From positions 1-8,690 of the forward strand of contig JAFGVF010000139.1 in assembly GCA_016938155.1 (NCBI GenBank): a stretch of 8,690 nucleotides of DNA, read 5' to 3'. This document shows, in pieces, positions 6,937 to 8,690 of this stretch. Every line of letters starts with the position of its first letter. Position 1 is the first letter of the stretch. Source of the DNA: Candidatus Cloacimonadota bacterium (GTDB lineage: Bacteria > Cloacimonadota > Cloacimonadia > Cloacimonadales > JAFGVF01). A program made the translations under genes and the position numbers. The notes under the pieces are model-generated. The model worked only from the letters and a program-made list of their open reading frames with translations, did not search any database and had not been told where the DNA came from.

Positions 6937-7182
6937 ATGCATTTAAGCAAAGGCAGAATCTATATCGCAATCTTTATCATTTTTTTAGTTGGAGCTCCCT
7001 CCAAATTACTGTGGGGACCGAAGGCTGAATACACCTTAATTATACTTGGACTATTAGCTGTAAAGCTTTTAGTCAAGTACTTCATCCCAAAGATTCATCC
7101 TTACTACAGAATATTTTTTATTATTGCTTTAGTCGTTTATCTCTATTGGAGATACACCGTATTACCACCAGCTTTGGGGTAA
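6937..7182 (+). CDS. Small membrane protein with two or three spans, unrecognised (81 aa)
   Basis: I do not recognise a family. Hydrophobic spans are visible at about 8-21 (YIAIFIIFLVGAP), 31-48 (YTLIILGLLAVKLLVKYF) and 57-74 (YRIFFIIALVVYLYWRY), with basic residues between them (KGR near the start, K-x-x-VKYFIPK in the middle). It has the same length as the preceding gene product but no convincing alignment with it. The gene lies 11 nt after the previous stop, has a good ribosome site and is the last gene before the hairpin at 7214-7239, so it closes the + strand transcription unit. The first hydrophobic stretch is too short and interrupted to be called a signal peptide with confidence. Function is unknown. 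Confidence 0.7.
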   Translation: MHLSKGRIYIAIFIIFLVGAPSKLLWGPKAEYTLIILGLLAVKLLVKYFIPKIHPYYRIFFIIALVVYLYWRYTVLPPALG

Positions 7183-7213
7183 TAATTTTATCACTATCCT
7201 GATATTTTTAAAG

Positions 7214-7239
7214 AAAAAGGGCTCTTTAGAGCCCTTTTA
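7214..7239. terminator. Bidirectional intrinsic terminator between convergent units
   Basis: GGGCTC (7219-7224), loop TTTA, GAGCCC (7229-7234) make a perfect 6-bp GC-rich stem, extended by A-run/T-run pairing. TTTTAT follows on the + strand. On the - strand the hairpin is followed by TTTTTCTTT. It lies 31 bp after the last + gene and 13 bp after the - strand stop, so it should end both units. Confidence 0.93.
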
Positions 7240-7252
7240 TACTTGTTTATCG

Positions 7253-7918
7253 TTAGTACCGACCGATACCGCCACCTCCGATGGTGAGTTTTACATATAA
7301 TCCGGTGAGATTTATAGCAGGTCCTTTATCCAAATCAACTTCCGCAGCCACCCATTTATCGTCACTCAAAGCATATAGATATCCGGCACGGAGACCCAAC
7401 ATCCAATTGCTTACTTGGTAGAGAAGACCAAAGCCTGCATCTAAGAGATATGTATCATAAGTCATCGTCGAGGTGGAACCCAGACTCAAGGCATCCCCAA
7501 ACTCGCTATCTTTGTCTGCTGTTTCAAGAGTGAGACCACCAGCCCCAAACCCAATTTTCGGGAAAACTGACAGTTTACGATTGTGATAAACAACATAGCC
7601 GACATCAAACAAGCCATAACCGCCCGTGATAGTGATAGATGTGTTGTTACCGGAAGCACTGTTTGTTTGAAAACCCTTGCCTTCACCACCAATCATTAAG
7701 TTCTTCATGACCCCGAAACCACCACCTCCATAGGTGATGAATGTTTCATTCAGGTCAGTGCCATAAACAGTTTTCAGTTCATTGTTCAGGTTTTCCAAAT
7801 CTGTCAGCTGGATTCCTGACTCAAACCACCCGAACCCGCCATATACGGCTTTTGTTCTTTGAGCAAAGGAAAGCGTAATGGTTATTGATAAAATCAGAAG
7901 TAGTACATTCTTTTTCAT
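7253..7918 (-). CDS. Exported beta-rich protein, probable small outer-membrane beta-barrel (221 aa)
   Basis: A signal peptide is clear (1-19, MKKNVLLLILSITITLSFA, then Gln). The mature protein is rich in Gly and aromatic residues. It alternates polar and hydrophobic residues in strands such as 'NTSITITGGYGLFDVGYVVY' (92-111), 'LSVFPKIGFGAGGLTLE' (116-132), 'TYLLDAGFGLLYQVS' (156-170), 'WMLGLRAGYLYAL' (172-184) and 'AINLTGLYVKLTIG' (201-214), separated by polar loops. This is the look of an 8- to 10-stranded outer-membrane barrel. Unusually, a GGGGIGRY tail follows the last strand, although the final residue is aromatic. A periplasmic surface-antigen-like protein is the alternative. AGGAGA overlapping the stop of the upstream regulator supports the start. 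It is the last gene of the - strand unit and a likely target or partner of that regulator. The exact function is not known. Confidence 0.82.
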   Translation of the reverse strand: MKKNVLLLILSITITLSFAQRTKAVYGGFGWFESGIQLTDLENLNNELKTVYGTDLNETFITYGGGGFGVMKNLMIGGEGKGFQTNSASGNNTSITITGGYGLFDVGYVVYHNRKLSVFPKIGFGAGGLTLETADKDSEFGDALSLGSTSTMTYDTYLLDAGFGLLYQVSNWMLGLRAGYLYALSDDKWVAAEVDLDKGPAINLTGLYVKLTIGGGGIGRY

Positions 7919-7922
7919 TTTT

Positions 7923-7928
7923 TCTCCT
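7923..7928 (-). promoter_or_regulatory. Ribosome binding site overlapping the regulator stop codon
   Basis: Read on the - strand, TAGGAGA contains the TAG stop of the winged-helix gene and the ribosome site of the barrel gene, with the ATG four bases later. The two genes are therefore on one transcript. Confidence 0.8.
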
Positions 7929-8235
7929 ATAAATTCAGCATATCTTCAAGTGTTTTAAGGTAATCCGAAAAGGCTTTTCTGCCTTCAGAGGTTAGACTAT
8001 ATAAAGTTTGAGGTTTTCTATCTTGGAATCTTTTCTCGACTTCGATATATCCGGCATCTTCGAGCTTACGCAAATGCACGCTTATATTCCCGTCTGTGGC
8101 TCCGGTCCTGCTCTTCAGAAAGTTGAAATCCGCTTTTTCTTCACTGATAAGAATGGAGATAATACTTAACCTTATCCGGGAATGGATGATTTCATCTATC
8201 TGTTTGTAATCAAAGTTCCGTTCCTCATTATCCAT
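7927..8235 (-). CDS. Small winged-helix transcriptional regulator (ArsR/MarR-like, HTH_34 type)
   Basis: This is a DNA-binding protein of 102 aa consisting of one winged helix-turn-helix and a short C-terminal helix. Residues 17-32 (IHSRIRLSIISILISE) form the first helix. The second helix contains FNFLKSRTG, the recognition helix is TDGNISVHLRKLEDAGYI (47-64), and the wing is EVEKRFQDRKPQTLYSLTSEG (65-85). A coiled helix (KAFSDYLKTLEDML) probably mediates dimerisation. No metal-binding Cys or His cluster or ligand-binding domain is seen. The ATGGATAA junction overlaps the stop of the upstream membrane-protein gene by 8 nt, so translation is probably coupled and a strong ribosome site is not needed. 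Regulators of this layout typically control their own operon, here probably the two flanking envelope genes; that is inferred from position. Confidence 0.88.
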   Translation of the reverse strand: MDNEERNFDYKQIDEIIHSRIRLSIISILISEEKADFNFLKSRTGATDGNISVHLRKLEDAGYIEVEKRFQDRKPQTLYSLTSEGRKAFSDYLKTLEDMLNL

Positions 8236-8690
8236 TGCTCTTATTCTGCTCCTTCCACAGTTTGTTCATTTTTATGCCCGGCAATACCTGAAGCAAAATC
8301 ATCATCATAGAAAAAAGCAGGTAGTTCTCACAAGCCGTCCAAAGAAACAGAACAACCGCTCCAATCCACCAACCGAGTGCGACTAACTTCATCCATTTGT
8401 ATTCATTCAAGGCTCCCGTGATGTAGTATGCTGTTCCCAACACACAAGATAATACGGGAGCTATTCCCTTCGCACTTAGAAGTCCTGAGATAACCCCCAA
8501 AAATGGTATCATGGATAAACTTATCCCGGTCGCCATCCAAATAGAACCGAGTAACTTTGCTCTGCTCCCGGATTTCTGTCTCTTTATTCCAAACATTGCT
8601 ATCAACCAGCCTATTAGTATCAATCCGCCCCACATAAACATGAAATACCATCCCGTTTTAATGGTAATAATCCCTTTTGCAGGTAAGTAA
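8228..8690 (-). CDS. Multi-pass inner-membrane protein, unrecognised (5' end outside window)
   Basis: This is an integral membrane protein of unknown function. Counting from the ATG at 8641 (137 aa), hydrophobic spans lie at about 1-19, 30-55, 60-78, 84-102 and 107-122. Basic loops follow the first span (KRQKSGSRAK) and the last (KMNKLWKEQNK). The frame remains open past that ATG to the window edge, reading YLPAKGIITIKTGWYF before MFMWGG, and the upstream residues continue naturally into the first span. The true start therefore probably lies beyond position 8690, although GGGATGG upstream of 8641 could be a weak ribosome site. The gene is first of the visible - strand unit and overlaps the winged-helix gene by 8 nt. 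Small multi-span proteins are common partners of such regulators, but no transport motif is visible. Confidence 0.75.
   Translation of the reverse strand, partial: YLPAKGIITIKTGWYFMFMWGGLILIGWLIAMFGIKRQKSGSRAKLLGSIWMATGISLSMIPFLGVISGLLSAKGIAPVLSCVLGTAYYITGALNEYKWMKLVALGWWIGAVVLFLWTACENYLLFSMMMILLQVLPGIKMNKLWKEQNKSNG

Noticed and set aside
8403..8651. Second - strand frame overlapping the membrane-protein gene
   Set aside because: The overlapped frame has five clear membrane spans and a coupled junction with the next gene; this one has neither.

Overview
The window looks like chromosomal DNA of an AT-rich, Gram-negative bacterium of the FCB type, most likely Cloacimonadota or a close relative. 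This is inference from gene style. Its secreted proteins combine an 'xGTGTExDPYQIATLDNL' start, GLUG-type beta-helix repeats and a C-terminal 'AYPNPFNPETTI...KKMIMMK' tail, a combination typical of that group. No rRNA or other taxonomic marker is present to confirm it.

Layout on the + strand. Positions 1-2242 hold a two-component system: the 3' part of an NtrY-like membrane histidine kinase (it enters from the left edge) and, overlapping it by 20 bp, a complete NtrX/NtrC-type sigma-54-dependent response regulator. Positions 2243-2741 hold the decayed remnant of a GLUG/sorting-domain surface protein. Only its last ~140 residues are readable and the upstream part is lost or frameshifted. Positions 2759-4078 and 4097-6670 are two intact paralogues of the same family (439 and 857 aa), each with a signal peptide, GLUG beta-helix repeats and an almost identical 87-residue C-terminal domain. 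Two unrelated-looking 81-aa membrane proteins follow at 6680-6925 and 6937-7182. All four intact genes are 9-18 nt apart or less, have good Shine-Dalgarno sites and probably form one transcription unit that ends at a strong hairpin (7214-7239).

Layout on the - strand. The same hairpin also serves the convergent unit read from the right edge: a multi-pass membrane protein (partial at the edge), a small winged-helix regulator overlapping it by 8 nt, and a 221-aa exported beta-rich protein that is probably a small outer-membrane barrel. The regulator sits between the two envelope genes and probably controls its own operon.

The most interesting material is the tandem surface-protein family. There are three C-terminal modules of exactly 261 nt, with a mosaic pattern of shared variants that suggests recombination or gene conversion. 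One of the three copies is degenerate, and the largest gene has been built by internal module duplication. I found no RNA genes, CRISPR arrays, insertion sequences or phage genes, and no clear evidence of a wholly new system.
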